From NCBI RefSeq assembly GCF_030704535.1, contig NC_081807.1:1281001-1345000 (forward strand): a stretch of DNA of 64,000 nt. Reading direction: 5' to 3'. A program made the position numbers and the translations under genes. Positions within the stretch are counted from its first letter, which is position 1. Each line of letters begins with the position of its first letter. The notes beneath the pieces were generated by a model, which ran no database searches, was not told where the DNA came from, and worked only from the letters and a program-made list of their open reading frames with translations. The DNA is from Vitis vinifera (lineage: Eukaryota > Streptophyta > Magnoliopsida > Vitales > Vitaceae). Shown here in pieces: positions 22,501 through 37,500 of this stretch.

Positions 22501-25500
22501 TTCAGTAGGAGATGGCGATTGCTTGCCGGACAAGAGAGAGGTTATAAAATAGCTTGCTTGCGCTGGGCCCTGTTCACTACATACAATAGACCAGTGACCG
22601 TACTCGAGCTTTTTGCCTCTTCCTTTGATTGTGTTCCTGACCAGAGCAGACCAAAGAAGTGACGTGACCAGCTGACCTGCTTGTATGCCTGTTTCCGGTT
22701 GCTGTTCAAAGGGTAAAAGGACATAGGAAAGGGAATAGGTTAGAGACAGAGGTTAGGGACGGTTACGAGTGCCTGTTCTGGTTCTTATGAGTAGAATAAG
22801 AGGAGTTTCAATATTAGGAAAGGGATAAAATTGACTATTTAGGTTCTTAACAAAGGAGGCCCGGACGTGGGAAAGCAACAGTAAATAACAAGTGGACGTC
22901 AGCGGTGAATGCATTTACATTCATTGTAATATATTCTTATTCCCTTTGGGTGGTATACAAAGGTGGTTTATCTCGAGAGATGGATAAGGTAGCATGTCTA
23001 ACTAATTGAGGAATTGCGACTACTTAGTCAAATCCATTCCCATATAAGACTAATGTCCGGAGATGGCTTGTGACTTGTATGGGTGGCAAGATGAAACTGA
23101 CCATGCTCAACTTCGATCTAGTAGGGCATGTCTTTCTTCGTTCAATGCTTTGCCGGTCAAACATTTAATATAGGCTGATGTCTTATAGTACAAGGGAGAA
23201 ATAGGGGACTATAGGCTTACTTAAGAAAAAGATAATGCTTCCGACAACTGATTCAATTCCTTCAACAAAGAGGGCATTTGGCCTAACAGTGGATTCTTCC
23301 ATTCTATGTGCGAGGAGGCCTAGCCTATTTGAACTCCGGATGCGAGAAAGTCTTATTTCAGGGTATTCTCCAACAGTCAGAGCATATTCTGATTCAATTG
23401 CGCTAACAGCTCCAATAGCCCGGTGGTAATGCCGATAGCTCTTCTTACATGAATTGCTTTAGGGATTGGATTTTTCTTCCTTTATCTTCGAGGCGAGACA
23501 TATTCATATTATCCGATATGCCACTAGCTCCTAGAAAGATTCTTGGAAAGAGCAGGGAAGGGGCGTACTATATATTATAGGCATTGGTCTTCGAAGACCC
23601 TAGTGGACTGATATAGCGAACCAAGGAAAGAAAGGCTGTAGAGCAAGAAAAGAATAAAGCATTTCAACAAGCGTTGAAGGACGTGAAAGAAAGTAAAAGC
23701 TAGTCGAATCTACTGTGATAAGAAAGCGCTCTTTACTTTAGATTGATACCCTCGGTCACTGAACCCATCTTGACCTAGGAAATTACCATCCCGTCTTTAA
23801 AGCAAGCAATGGTCTACCACTCCGCAGCTTGTTTAGGGGAGCTCCTTTGTTATTTTTGTTCTACCGTTAAGAGAAGGATCACAAACCCTAGTCCCAAGCT
23901 AAACAGCATATTCTCCATCTGAAAGGGATTCGTGAGCTCTTCCCACTATATTGGCTTATGTTCTGAAACCATTCCATATACCCCTTCTTATTAAATATAT
24001 CCTTGGTTCATGTAAAGTTTCTTGCCTTGTGGATTGCTTTAATCCAGAAGTTCCCTTTAGAGCTACCATGGTTGTTTTAAGTTAGAAGTTAAAGTTTGTT
24101 GGACCTTAGTCGACCTTATTTTCTTGAACAGATGGGAGCTGACCAATGCTTGAAGGACAGTATCAGTTTACTAAGTAAATAGTTCTGGGTACCTACAATT
24201 TGGGCTTCCATGTTTCCTTCTGAGCTCAACCTGACCTCAATCTAGGCTAAGGTTGCTACCACTGGAGTGAGCTCTGACGTAATCTAAATCTGCTTCACCT
24301 GTTTCGTTGCATTTCCTGGATCCTAGATTAAATTTTCTTGCATGCTTAGATAATTGTAACATGGATGCTTGAGGTCTTTTTGAGGTGGTCATTGATTCAT
24401 TTATTGTTCAGTTCCCCTAATGATTATACATCTTTGGTCTGTTGCAGTATATGTTGGAAGTGGCTCTGAAGAGGGTAATGCCATTAGGCAGGAGGCGCAA
24501 AGCCTGATTTCTGATGGATTAGAGAGCAAATTATTATCTGTCCTCCATGACCTTCTATCATCCAGCCATCCAGAGCACATGGTATGTATGATAGGAAAGA
24601 TACTCATTTTGGTGATTTGAAATCATATTCTATACTTTTCAACTTTTGTTGCGCAATGCTGTTCTGTGCTTTCAGTGGAAAGGTAGCTCATCCTTATTGT
24701 TTCTGATAAAAAAAAAAAAAAGGATGTTCAGCTGGATTTACTAAGTTACCTGTTGAGTGCCTCGTGACATCCTCTGTATAGCTCCTGTCTGCTTTGATGA
24801 ACTTTTTGCTAGGTTTGGTATATATTGTTGGTGATTGCATGGGAGGGGGGGAACAAAGTTACCTGTTGAGTCCTTTGAATGACTTGTCTAGCATGCCTAT
24901 CTATTTCATGTCTCTCTTTTGCATGCCAAGAAAAGTGAGGTTGAGATTGGAAAAGATACAGAGGGATTTTCTTTGGGGTGGTGGGGCTCTTGTGCAAAAA
25001 CTGCATCTTGTAAGGTGGAAAACGACTTGTTTGGAGAAAAGGAAAGGTGGTTTGGGTGTGAGAAATCTCTCTCTGATGACTACAACCATTTTATGCAATG
25101 CAAGTGGAGTTGGCGGTATGCCAATGAAAGGGAGGCATTTTGGAAACATGTCATCAATCAAAAGTATGGTGAAGATGATGGGGGGTGGAGTTCCCGCGAG
25201 GTGAGTGAGAGGTTTGGTGTGGGGTTGTGGAAAACTATTAGGAAGGAGTGAAATTATTTGAGTGGCAGGATGGCCTTCCATGTGGGCAATGGGCAGAGAG
25301 TGAGATTCTAGATAGACAAGTGGTGTGGAGATAAGCTACTTTGTGAATCATTTCCTTCCTTATTTACCCCTTCTTTGTCTAAGGAAGCTTGGGCGACAGG
25401 TGTTTGGAACCCTGAAGGTGAAGGGGATGGATGGACTCCTCTTTTCTCAAAAGCCTTTAATGATTGAGAGTTGGATTTGGTGGAGCGTTTTCTGCAAAAG

Positions 25501-28500
25501 ATTCAAGCAATTAGGGTTCATAGGGATGCGGAAGATAGAGTGGTTTGAACAGCTTCGAGGTGTGCGATCTTTTTAGTTAAATCTCTCTATTCTATCTTGG
25601 AGCTCGGAGATCCTCCTTGGTTCCCTAGTGGTAGTATGTAGAGATTGAGCGCGCCTCCTTAGGTGGCTTTCTTTGCTTGGGAGTCTTTTTGGGGGAAAGT
25701 TTTAACTCTAGACCAACTTCAAAGGAAGGGGTACTTTTTGGCAAATAGGTGTTTCCTTTGCCTCTTTGAAGCAGAGACGGTTAATCACCTTCTTCTTCAC
25801 TGTGCAAAGACTCGAGTGTTTTGGAATATTCTTTTCTCCCTCTTTGGTCTATCTTGGATTCTTTCTTATTCAGTGAAGGAAACTCTTCTTGGGTGGCATG
25901 GGTCGTTTGTGGGTAAAGTTCGTAAAAAGGCTTGACAAACGACCCCTTTATGTATATTTTGGACAGTGTGGAAGGAAAAGAATTTGATAGCATTTGACAA
26001 TGAGGAGTTATCGATCCAAAGATTGAAAGATTCTTTTGTTTGTAACCTGTGGTCTTGGTCTAGGGTGTTTGTAGATATGAGTCCTATTTCTCTTGTAAGT
26101 TTCATTGATTGGTTAAACTCTAAGTAAGGACATGTGATGTTTTTTGCTTCTTTCCTTCCCCCTTTGGTTTGAGTCTTTAAGCTTCTTTTATATACTTCCT
26201 ATATACTTTGAAGGCACTGTTTTTTGTGTTCCTCTTTATTTTTTATATGACTTTTCTTCACCTATAAAAAATAAATAAATCACAATTTAGTTTGAAAATC
26301 ATATTTGTTGTCAATGCACTCTAATTTTATCACATATGTATTACTTTATTGAAAAAACTAGTTTAGCATATGAAGTATTGCTTGTTTTTATCATTTTTAA
26401 AGTTTCATTCAAAATTTCTATGTTTCTTTTTTGATAAAGTTCCATCATTTTTTTTTTCACCTTTTACAGATATTTCCATTGATATCAAAATTGCCATTCA
26501 TATTTCTGTAAAATCCAATCATTGATATTTCCATTGATATTGATATTTTGAGCATTTGCTGAACCACAATACTCTCAGCATCGTACAGTTTTGCTGTGCG
26601 GTGTGTCCTGTCCAACCATAAGTTTGCAATCAAGGATAGTTAAAATAAAATATATTAACAGTACTATGAAGGATAACTATGGAATATGGATCTATCAAAA
26701 AAGAAAAAAGAAAAAAAAAAAACAATGGAATATGGTTACATTTTGCCGCCTTAGGGATGTGATAAGGAGTTAAGGATGTCTACCATTGTGTCCTGTCATT
26801 TAATCTAACTAGACTTATGGCATTTGATTTATTTGAGCTATTGGGCACTGTAGTTAAAGTTGAGAATAGGTTATGCTGAGGCTTCAACTCCTTCGAGAAA
26901 AAGGTTTTCTCCTGGCCAAAGAAGTGAACTATTGAGCATGTGTTAACATAGTTAAATTTTGTAGAGGAGAGCTACCTAATTGAGGAAAAGCAAGTAGTAA
27001 CAACTATAATGGAACTACACTTATTGGCTTGAGTAACTGGGGATTATTAAAAAACTGTTTGAGCATCAGTTCTGGTCTTTTTTGAATCATTACTGTTGAA
27101 CTTGGTATCATGAGAAAGGAGAAATGGAAAGGACATTGTAACCATAATATAATTAATGTTGCTGCACAAGTGATTGTAGGAAAATTAGAAATATATGATA
27201 ATGGATATTAGATGCCTAAATCCCAACAAAGTATATGCCATTTTATGTTGTCACCAGAAAGGGCCCACCTGAAGGTTTTCCATCCCAGAAATGATAGCGC
27301 ATTGAGATTATTGTAGATATATTTAAGCATATACATATTGGTGCATCAGCAAGATTCAATTATTCCAATAGACTGAACATGCATCTGTTATAAAAAAAGT
27401 CTTGTGTCTGTTTGTTGGGTACAGAACTGTTAAGGTTTCATGGAATACTGGACTTTCATCATTTTCTTGTTATAAATTATTTTGTCTCGTATTGTGTACA
27501 TTATATGGTTCAAGAATATAGGTGCATCTTATTTGAAAACAAGGAGTTATGACTAATTTAATTTCCATTTGGTTATCATTGTTACTTCACTGATACTTGT
27601 TCTTCCATTTTATTCATAACTTTTAATTTCTATCATGGACAATTCTCTTCAGGATATTGACCTATTCACTTTATGGGCTGAAGAGACACTTATTGAAGAC
27701 AATTTGATCTTGGACATTCTTTTCCTTGCCTATTATGAGTCATTTTGTGTTTGTAATGGTGCACAGTGGAAAAAATTGTGCTTGCTTTACAAGGTATTTT
27801 GTCATCCTTATGTAGATGTTGGTTTCTATTTTCTTTTCTTATCCAATTCATTCCTGAAGGACACTGTGTTCCAGGGAATCATTTCTGGGTCTTTTAACTT
27901 CGGAAAGCTGGCAATTTCACCTGAAGCAACACATTCTTTTTATCACGCTAAAGTTCAGCTGCTACTCATCCTTATAGAAACCCTGGACCTGGAAAATCTT
28001 CTTCAATTGATTCATGATGAAATGCCTTTCAGGTTTTAAGCAAGTTGTTAGTTCCTTTTCTTGTTGTCTGTGTTTGTCTTTATAGTGAAATGGATTGGCT
28101 ACATGAAAATGTCTAAATTACTTTATACGCATCTTTCTTATCTCTGAAATGAAGAATTCCTTGTTCTTATTTTATTTTTGTCTCAAAGTATGTTCCTTGT
28201 TCCTTTTTGTTCATTCTTTCATCCTAGTAATGATTGTTTATTTTCTCAAAAGAACCAAATAAAGAAAAAAAAAAAAAAGGAAGAAGGAAAAAAGGTGGTA
28301 TTCATTACAACGCAATCTTCAAACCCACTAAGCAGTAAGATGATATTTGAAGACCTCATTTGTTTGACAGTTTATCAAACTGTTGAAGGGAGTGGGGCTA
28401 CCTTGGTTTTTAACTCAGGGAAAACCCTTTGTGGCATAGGGCTCAAGGTTGAAATGCCTTGAAACTCATGTCTTGTAATATGAGCCACTTGTGAAGCAGA

Positions 28501-31500
28501 TGCTTCATGCCTTGTGGTTTGCCTTTTCTTGATTTTTATTAATATGCTAAAATGTCTAAAAGATCTTTTGGCACTTCATTTTACATTGACCATTGCTCAT
28601 AAATATTTTCAGCATTTCATAATTGTTATTTGTATGGTTTTATTTGTGGTGCTTGACCTTTGATTTTAGAATTCCAATCCACTACTTCAGTAAACTGAGA
28701 CATTCCTCAAAAATTTAAAGAACTGTTTTCACTGGAGAGAGGTTTAATCTTAGCAATAAGTTAAACAAGAATATGCAAAAAGATACTTGCACTTTGATGG
28801 CCTTGTTTAATTTATTTATTATTTTCACTTTTGCATATTCTTGTAAAAATGATATTAGCAATTTGATGGCCTTGTTTAATTAATTAATTTTTTTTTCATT
28901 TTTGTGGATTTTATTTTTACTAATTGTAGGGAACAATTGTTTCATTGCAATAAACTGCTTTGTGGTAATTGATAATCTATTGATAAGTGGATTGCACTGT
29001 TGCACTGTTTCTCAGGGAGGGTTGCACTTTGTTTTCCTTGACTGATGTCCAAGAAATAGATGCAATAATATCAGGTTTCAATGCTTTTGAAACAAAGGAA
29101 GCAGGCCCACTAATTCTTACATGGGCTGTGTTTCTCTGCCTTATTTCATCACTTCCTGGAAAACAGGAAAATAGTGTGCTAATGGTATGTGGCTTTTTGT
29201 TTCCTATTCTGGATTGTATAAAGAATATAAATATGTTTTTCATTTTTTGTTTTAATTTTGTTTTCCAGGATATTGATCATGTCGGTTATGTTCGTCAAGC
29301 CTTTGAGGCTGCATCATTGAGTTATTTTCTTGAACTTCTTCAAAGTGACATATTGAAGGATTCAGATGTAAGTTATTCTCAGTTGATAGTTCTAAATTTT
29401 TGTGGTGACTGGTTAATAGTTTTATTTATTTATTTATTTTGTTTACGGTTTGGCTTATGCTTCTGCTCATGCTAAAGCATGCAATTTGTTGCCTAGACTA
29501 AGAATAATGCTGATGCTTGCTGTTGCAATTGTGATAATATAATGGTATTTTCATATCTTCAGTTTTAAATTTCATTTCTCTCTCTATTGTTGGTCTTTTT
29601 TCAGGGACCTGTTGCTGGTTATAGGAGTGTCTTGAGAACTTTTGTCTCTGCATTTATTGCATCTTATGAGATAAATGTTCAGGTAGCTGTATTATGCATC
29701 TTTAGCTTGTAAAGAATTCATCAAACATCTCCTAATTTATCCCACCTGTTTACGGTGCAGCTAGAGGACAATACACTTAAATTGATACTGGATATTCTTT
29801 GCAAAATTTATCGAGGAGAGGTTTGGATGTGCAATGTTTTTCTGTTGATATTTCAGAGAAGCTTCTTTCATCATTATATCTTCTGCTTATCTTTCAGCCA
29901 TTGGAGATTCTTTTCTGTGAATGATGTAGGAATCTCTCTGCAATCAGTTCTGGGATAGGGAGAGTTTTGTTGATGGTCCTATTCGGTGTCTTCTTTGCAA
30001 CTTGGAAGGTGAATTCCCGATCAGGACTGTGGAGCTTGTTGGCTTTTTATCAGCTCTTTGTGAAGGAACTTGGCCAGCAGAATGCGTGTAAGTAGAATTT
30101 GTTATGATTTTATTGGTCATCCTCTCGGCTTCATTCATGCTAACTTGTCTGCCATGAAACATTTTTTTTTTCTTTGGTTTTTGAGCCTCTTGGCTTCATC
30201 CATGCTAACTTGTCTGACATGAAACCCTTTTTTTTTTTGTTTTCTGGAGGGTGAGGTGGGGTATTTAACTTTGTAAACTCCAATACACACACACACACAT
30301 ACACATTTAAACAGAAATTTTGATATGTTTATGGTGGGATGTCTTGACTTTTGCCTTACTAGTCTTTCAAAGCTTGTGACTGCAATTGAGCCTTAAAATA
30401 AATATTTTACAGGAGCTCATTGCTTTGGGTTTATGCATGTGCGTTATGCCATGTAGCTTAGGCATCTAATTCTTTCCCCATTGGATTGTATTCGGTTTAT
30501 ACTTGATATCAATGCTATTTATTTCTGTGTAGTTACTTGTCGACCTCCCATGTACTAGGGGTTTGTTCCCTTTTGGCGTCTTAATTATATTTTTTTTTAC
30601 CTATAGATAAGTGATTTGGGCGTCAGTTTCTATTGTTGTGTGACTTGTGGTCTCCCCCTTATTTCTATGACTTGGTGAAATGTAATCTACATGGATCTTT
30701 TTTTTTTTCCCTCCTTTTTGATAGACAAACAACAATATTATTTATACTACTTGACAATACACTTAAATTGATACTGGATATTCTCTGCTTGGTTCTTTTC
30801 AAACATTCACAGTCCAATCATCCTTAGAGTTGGCAATTGGCAACAGAAAGGGGAAGGAGACACTTAAGCAAGATTCACCATACCAAATATCTTTCCAGAG
30901 CTTCACTCTTCTACTATCCTTCACAGCAAAATTAGTTCTGCTTTTAAAGACCTCCTGTCCTTCCTTTATGGCCTTCCACAACCCAACACAACCATACCCA
31001 TCCTCACTTCGTGTGAACTCCGACTACCTGTTCTTCCTCGAACTTTCCCATAATGACCTGCTTCCACAAGGGCTCATTTTTTGCTGCAAACCTCCAACAC
31101 TATTTGCCAGGAAGAGCCTCGTTAAAGACAAATAAGTCTCTAATGCCAAACTCTTCTCTTTTCTCATCCATGCAAGGAATCAACTATCTCACCAAATGAG
31201 ACTTATTCTCAAAGGCTTCACTCCCTGAAGAACGCCCCTTCAATCTTCTCCTTCCTTGTTGGGATCATGGATGAAAATGTTGTCGATATTCAGCGATATT
31301 TCCATGAAATATCGTGCTGCGGTGGAGCCCAACATGATATCAAGAAGGATATATTGATTGGTGGATATTTCAGTTTTTTTCCAGAATTGTTGGCGATGTT
31401 TCCAAATTTATCGATTTTATCCTGATTTATTGGGATTTTTTGGTGAAATTATCGCTGCTTTGACCGGTCAACATGGGCCAACACCATTCAAATCCAGTCA

Positions 31501-34500
31501 AATGCCCAAAAATGAATTGAGAGGAATTGAATCCCGGTTTGCATGCCAAGTTCCCAAGTAGTTAACCAACTGGGCAGTTTAGTCCTTTTGTAACAATTTA
31601 AATATAAATCATATTATTCTTTATAGGATTTAGCTTTGATATATATATATATATATATGGAAAAACAAGATAATAAAATGTTAATTTTAATTATTTTATT
31701 TTTAAATTTCTTTTAATTGGTTGTTAAGAATAAAAAACTATAAATCATGACATGATACATATATCATCATTTTATTTTACACCATTGAATATATTTGAAT
31801 TAAATAGATCGTTATTTTAATGTTAAATATATTTTCAAGTTGGATATATAATTATCAAATATCATAATATTATTATTGAATAATATTTAAAATATAGTTT
31901 AATAATAAATCTATATTTACAAAATTCATATTTCTTATCAATGCATAAGATATTATTTTCGAATATGACAAATTATATCAGATATATCAATTTTTTCAAA
32001 AAAATAATTTCAAAATGTCTATTATTATTTGTTTTATCATTGAGTTTTTCCAACATTTCCACGAGTTTTGATCAATTTTTACTCACCGATATTTTATGTT
32101 AAAATATCCACCAATAGTTACCAATATATCTGTCAAAACTGATATTTTCATCCTTGGTTGGGATAAAAGGCATGCTGAGTTGAATTGACTGTGTATATAT
32201 AAGATTCCTTGTTTTTTTTGCATTTATGATTAGATGATTTGCTGCATCTACTATCTACTATCTACTATTTAATGTATGTTAAATTCTGTGAGACATTGTA
32301 AAATCTCATAGTAAAAAAGTGGAAAAAGTAAAGTAAATGAGAATCACATTTCTGTTATCATTTTCCTTTTGTCACCAGAGGATTTGGGATTAGTTGTTAT
32401 GCTATGTAATCCACAATAAACCATGCGTCCCACTATTGATTATTGAGGGGGCTATAAATCAGCTCAATGCTGATGGTAATATTACATACTTCTAGTAGTA
32501 AATATTATGCAAAATGAATGAACTATTGAGGTCATTGGATCTTGGGTGCATGGATTTTCTAGTGTGGATTCTCAAACCTCTCCATATAAGACTTCCAATT
32601 TTTTTCATACCTCTTTCTTTGGCTATTTTCCCAAGCAACATGTGGAATAAGGTCTGTTATTTTATAATTTGTTAATATGTAGTCCTCATTTTTTGTCTTT
32701 ATTTTGTTCACAGGTATAATTTCCTTGATAAATCTGTTGGCATATCATCCTTGTTAGAGATTACTAGTGATTCCTTGGTGGATAACATTTCTCAGATTAT
32801 TGAAACACGGGTGCCACTGCATGTTCCTGGGGTTGAAGGATTAATTATTCCTAGTCAAACACGTGGTCATGTTTTGAAAGTGATTGATGGCAATACTGCT
32901 CTAGTACGGTGGGAGGTAAATAGGCAGAAGTTTTCACCTTTATGACTTATTATTTGTTTATTTCTGTATGTTGATTCCTTTGTTCTTCTTGGCAAGGAGA
33001 TTTGTTCATACTATGCATTTAAATATTCTTGAGTGCATTTATAGAAATTAAAAGGTACTCTTTGATGTGAGTACTCTAGTGCATTGCATTTCTTCTTTGG
33101 TCTTCAATATTTTGTTATTCTTCTACCTTCCTTGTGTAGTTGTGGGTTGGGGGGTGGTTGGGGTTGTTTGTGGAAGGCATGCAATGATTCTGTAGAGATG
33201 CTCATGCAAATAGTTATAGGATCCATCCTGCTGAATGGTCTAGGATTTTGTTCATATTTTTATGGTATTATGTTGTATGATGTTGAAATCTGAGCCCCTC
33301 TTAAAGTTTATTGATTGTTTCCCTGTGAATCGGGTCAAGGGAAATTTGTATAAGATACTTTCTGATTTACATGAAGTCGTTGATTTCATTGTGTCAATTG
33401 TGCATCATGGTGCAATCTATCCTTTTAAACTAAGTTTTATGTCATCTATTGATATAAGCAATTCTGTTTTTTGCTAGTTTTTTGTGTTGACCAGAAATGT
33501 TCTGTGATTTCACAAAGAATGATATTGGTTTCATCTCTTTTCCTTCTGGCAGCTTTGTTCATGTATTAATGAATAAGATGGATTTTACACCATCTTGCAT
33601 GTGATTTTTTTTTTTTTTTTTTTAAATTATTTTTTCAGCACTTCATTTTTGTCCTGCCATGTTGAATTCTGTGTTTAAAAGTTATGGACTTTTCCTTGGT
33701 AAATCATACCTGGAAGTTTTAACTGGAATAGGGGAGGTTCTTTCCCTTCCAGATTATTTATTCAGTTATTCCACATCTCAAAATGTGTTTCTATTATTGG
33801 TTCAACATGTGTATTTTTATTGGTGAAGGTGACCTCAGTAGGACAATGCTTGGTTGTGATGATTTGAGTCACTAACTCAGCTCATACACTTTTAATATAT
33901 TATGAAAGTCATTACTCTAGCAACACAAAGTGTGATATGCTTATTATTGAGTGTTCCATTTGAATTTTTTTAAACAATCCTCTTTATTTCATAATGTGAA
34001 TCGTTTTTTTGTAGTACACACAATCTGGGGTGTTGGTGTTGCTTCTGCGTTTAGCCCAGAGGTTGTATTTAGATTGCAATGAAGAAGTCCTTGTTACCCT
34101 GGATCTGCTCTGTCGACTGGTATCCTTTAACACGGTAATATGTTATTGAAGTTCCTTTTGGCATTATTTTCTCACTTGTCAATTTCTTGGATCAATGCTT
34201 TAATCTCATCACTTGCCCCCAACTCCACACAAGCACAGATACACAAGTGTGATACGGAGCTTGCAGTTGAACAATTTATTCTGCTTAATGTTGCTTCTGT
34301 ATTGATTTATGCGATTAATACTCCATAAATTATTGAGCTATAACTTCCCTTAACATTTGCATGATAACTTTATATTTATCAACTTTATGCTGCTTATGGG
34401 GCCATGGGGCCTAATATATCTTACTCTACCAGTGGATTTGATTTGGATTAAGATTAGTTATTTTTTGGATGTATCATCCTCTTATAAATGTTGAGAACTA

Positions 34501-37500
34501 TCCTAGAGCTACATGATTGCACTCTGAGTGTTTTATATGGAAGTGTGCAATGGACTGCATTTGATGGTTGCTCAAATGACCAAAACAGCTTAAAATCTCA
34601 AATAACATTCCTTAAATGTTTAATTCCAGTCTTCTTATTAACTTGTCATATGCACCTATCACAAAAAAAAAAAAAAAATGTAAAACTGTCATACATTACT
34701 TAGCTTGATTATAATAGACTTGCAGCCTAATTTTTATGTTATAATTATTCCTTTCCTATTGGATAACATGGTGTTGCCATGGGGTGAACAACCTCCTTCC
34801 TCTAATTCTAGTTTTCCATATTGAGCTAACACACATTAATTCAATCTGTTATGCCCCTTGTTTTCATCTATTTTCTCATCTGTAACCAAGTTGACTTGGA
34901 AAGACTCAATTGAAGGAAGTCATCTTCTTAAATTGCCATTTCCCTTGCATTCTAAATGAGACTTGTAGCTTGTCTATTCAAATGGAATCAAGTTTTTGAA
35001 ACTTTTATTTCTGTTACCATTGATCCTTGTGCCAATTGTGCTGCCACTGTGCCTCAGTTTCTGGTGTGTTAAATTGGCTACTGTCCTCAACTTCTCTTTC
35101 CCAAAGTTTTTTTTCTTTAATTCCTGGATGAGTTTCTTCTCATTGTAATTAATCAGCTTTAAATGCATTTATGTCACCTTCATTAACTGCTGTGTGCTAG
35201 AACTAGATCCTGCATTACTTGGATCCAAGTTTAAAGTATAACAGGCTGCATACTTCAACTAATCTCAAGCTGTTTGATCTTGACACTTGAGACCCTTTTT
35301 GCTTAGGTTTCTCCTGGATGCTATGAATGCTCCAGTAAGCTCAACTTCTTGCAGTTGTCTTCATTTTTGTAGGTGTTTCTATTAACCATTTCCCACCACT
35401 TACACAAAAAAAAAAAAAAAAACAAAAAAACAATTATATCTGCCAACTTGTGAAAGATAATCTGCTCTAGCTAACCAGGCCCCTGGTGGGAAGCTGCATA
35501 AAGTGTTGACTGTCAAGCCATTCATTTGGTAAAGTATTCAACCTTTTAACTGTTCCTAGGGGAGCAGATTGTCACAAGATGTTTCAAATGAGCCTCCCCA
35601 TGGGTTTATATAGAGCCCGGGAAGCTTTTGGAGACTCCTACACTTAGCCATTAGTAGGGAGAGTGTGGAAGGTTCTAGAGATGCCTAAAGAAGTCCACAC
35701 ATCTTTACACTATGGTGGAAGGCATGAGAGGAGTCCAAGGCTTTCTAGAGAATTCTAGAGATCTCTTGTATATTCTTGTACATAGGCTTGTACATAGAAT
35801 TGTGTAGGGTGTTCTAGAATATTCTTGATTTGTAAGGAACCTTCCAAGGTTCCAGAGAGTTCCATTGGTGCCTATAAATAGGTGAGACCTCATTTGGCCA
35901 AGGTACCAAGCAAGTGAGTTCCCAAAGCACTTGTAAAGCTTTCTTTTTTTTTTTTTTTTTTGATAGATAAACAACCAAATATATTAGAAAAGGCTAAAAA
36001 GCCGCACGTATACAGGGGGTATACTGAACAGCCCTACACAAGGCTGAAGAAAACAAAAAAAAAAAAGAGGGAAAAAACCTCACCCACCCTCATGTGGTCC
36101 CAAGCCACTCCAAAAAACCTAAAAGAGAGTAGGTTTCCTCACCATTGTACACCCTAGCCCAACTCCACAAGTTACATACAAAAGAATTTTTGAATTTCTG
36201 AATATCTAAAGACCCTCCCCTAAAAGCTAACCTATTCCTTTCCTTCCAAACCGTCCAAAATATGCACACCGGAATGGAATTCCATATCTTTTTTCTTTTT
36301 TTCCCCACAAAGGAACCCCTCCAACTAAGTAACACCTCTATAACTGTCTCTGGGAACACCCATTGAACTCCAAAAATGGCAAGGGTAATCTCCCAAATAG
36401 TTTTAACCATTGTACAATGTAAGAGAATATGATTCGCACTTTCCTCTTCATAGCCGTATAAGAAGCACCGATTAGGGAGCTGCCACCCCCTTCTCTGAAG
36501 CTTATCCAAAGTAAGGATCTTCCCCCACGAGGCTTCCCAAGCAAAAAAAGACACTTTTGTTGGAACCTTATCCATCCAAATGCGCCTATTCGGGAAAACC
36601 CCGGCTGAAGAGCCACTCAAAATTTTGTAGGCCCCCTTGGCTCCAAAAACTCCATTGCCTTCCCTCTTCCATCTCACTGAGTCCTCTTCAAGAGAAATCC
36701 TGAAGTCCTTCAGAAGATTCAGCATATCTCCTATCTGATCCATCTCCCAATCATTGAAATCTCTAGCCAACCTGAGATTCCAACCTCCTTGACCCATACT
36801 AGAATCCCACACTTCACAAACTTTGGCATTCTTGTGACCCGCCAAAGTAAACAACTGCGGATAAGATTGAGCAAGCGCCTCATTGCCACACCACTTATCC
36901 GTCCAAAACATAACTCTATTCCCCTTCCCAACCTTAAAAATAATGCTCTCCCAGCACCAATCCGCCTCCTTCATAATCTCTTTCCACAAACCCACCCCAA
37001 AAGGCCCACACACTTCCTTAGTCTTCCACCCGCATCCCTCTTGACCATATTTCACCCCTATCACTGTTTTCCAAAGGTTATCCTTCTCATAGGCATATCT
37101 CCAAACCCATTTGCCCAGCAAGGCTTTGTTCAACAAGTCTATCTTTCGGATGCCTTAACCCTCCTCCTCCTCCTTAGGGCTGCAGACCACCTTCCAATTA
37201 ATCAAGTGAACTTTCCCCTCCAAGCTTCCCCCCCCCCACAAGAAGTCTCTTTGAATTTTTTCAATCCTTTTTGCCACAGCCTTAGGAATGCGAATAAGGG
37301 AGAGAAGATAGATGGGTATGCTGGCCAAAGTGCTCTTGATAAGAGGTATTCTTCCCCCCTTCGAAATATATTGCCTTTTCCACTGGGCTAATCTTCTTCT
37401 CATTCTCTCTTTCACCCCATCCCAAGAAGAAGAGGTTTTATGGTGGGCTCCAAGGGGCAGCCCCAAGTAAACAGTGGGTAAAGCCCCCAATCTGCATCCT

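Larger units (their letters stand above)
20330..23990. other. Organellar DNA insertion (NUMT) in NUP188 intron 4
   Basis: About 3.7 kb unlike the surrounding AT-rich intron in base composition. It contains a plastid matK fragment, then the 5' end of mitochondrial atp4, then a LINE ORF1-like stretch, then about 1.9 kb with the patchwork, purine-rich texture of plant mitochondrial intergenic DNA (many GAAAGGGA- and CTTTCC-like words). Plastid matK next to atp4 is best explained by plastid DNA already resident in a mitochondrial genome that later moved to the nucleus. Both edges are estimates; no target-site duplication was found. Confidence 0.8.

Noticed and set aside
26460-26570. A second copy of the hAT-like element
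   Set aside because: Shares only GATATTTCCATTGATATT-type AT-rich words; no termini or target duplication.
36789-37391. Plus-strand ORFs overlapping the LINE (also 37155-41944)
   Set aside because: Complement shadows of the minus-strand LINE ORFs; no recognisable domains.
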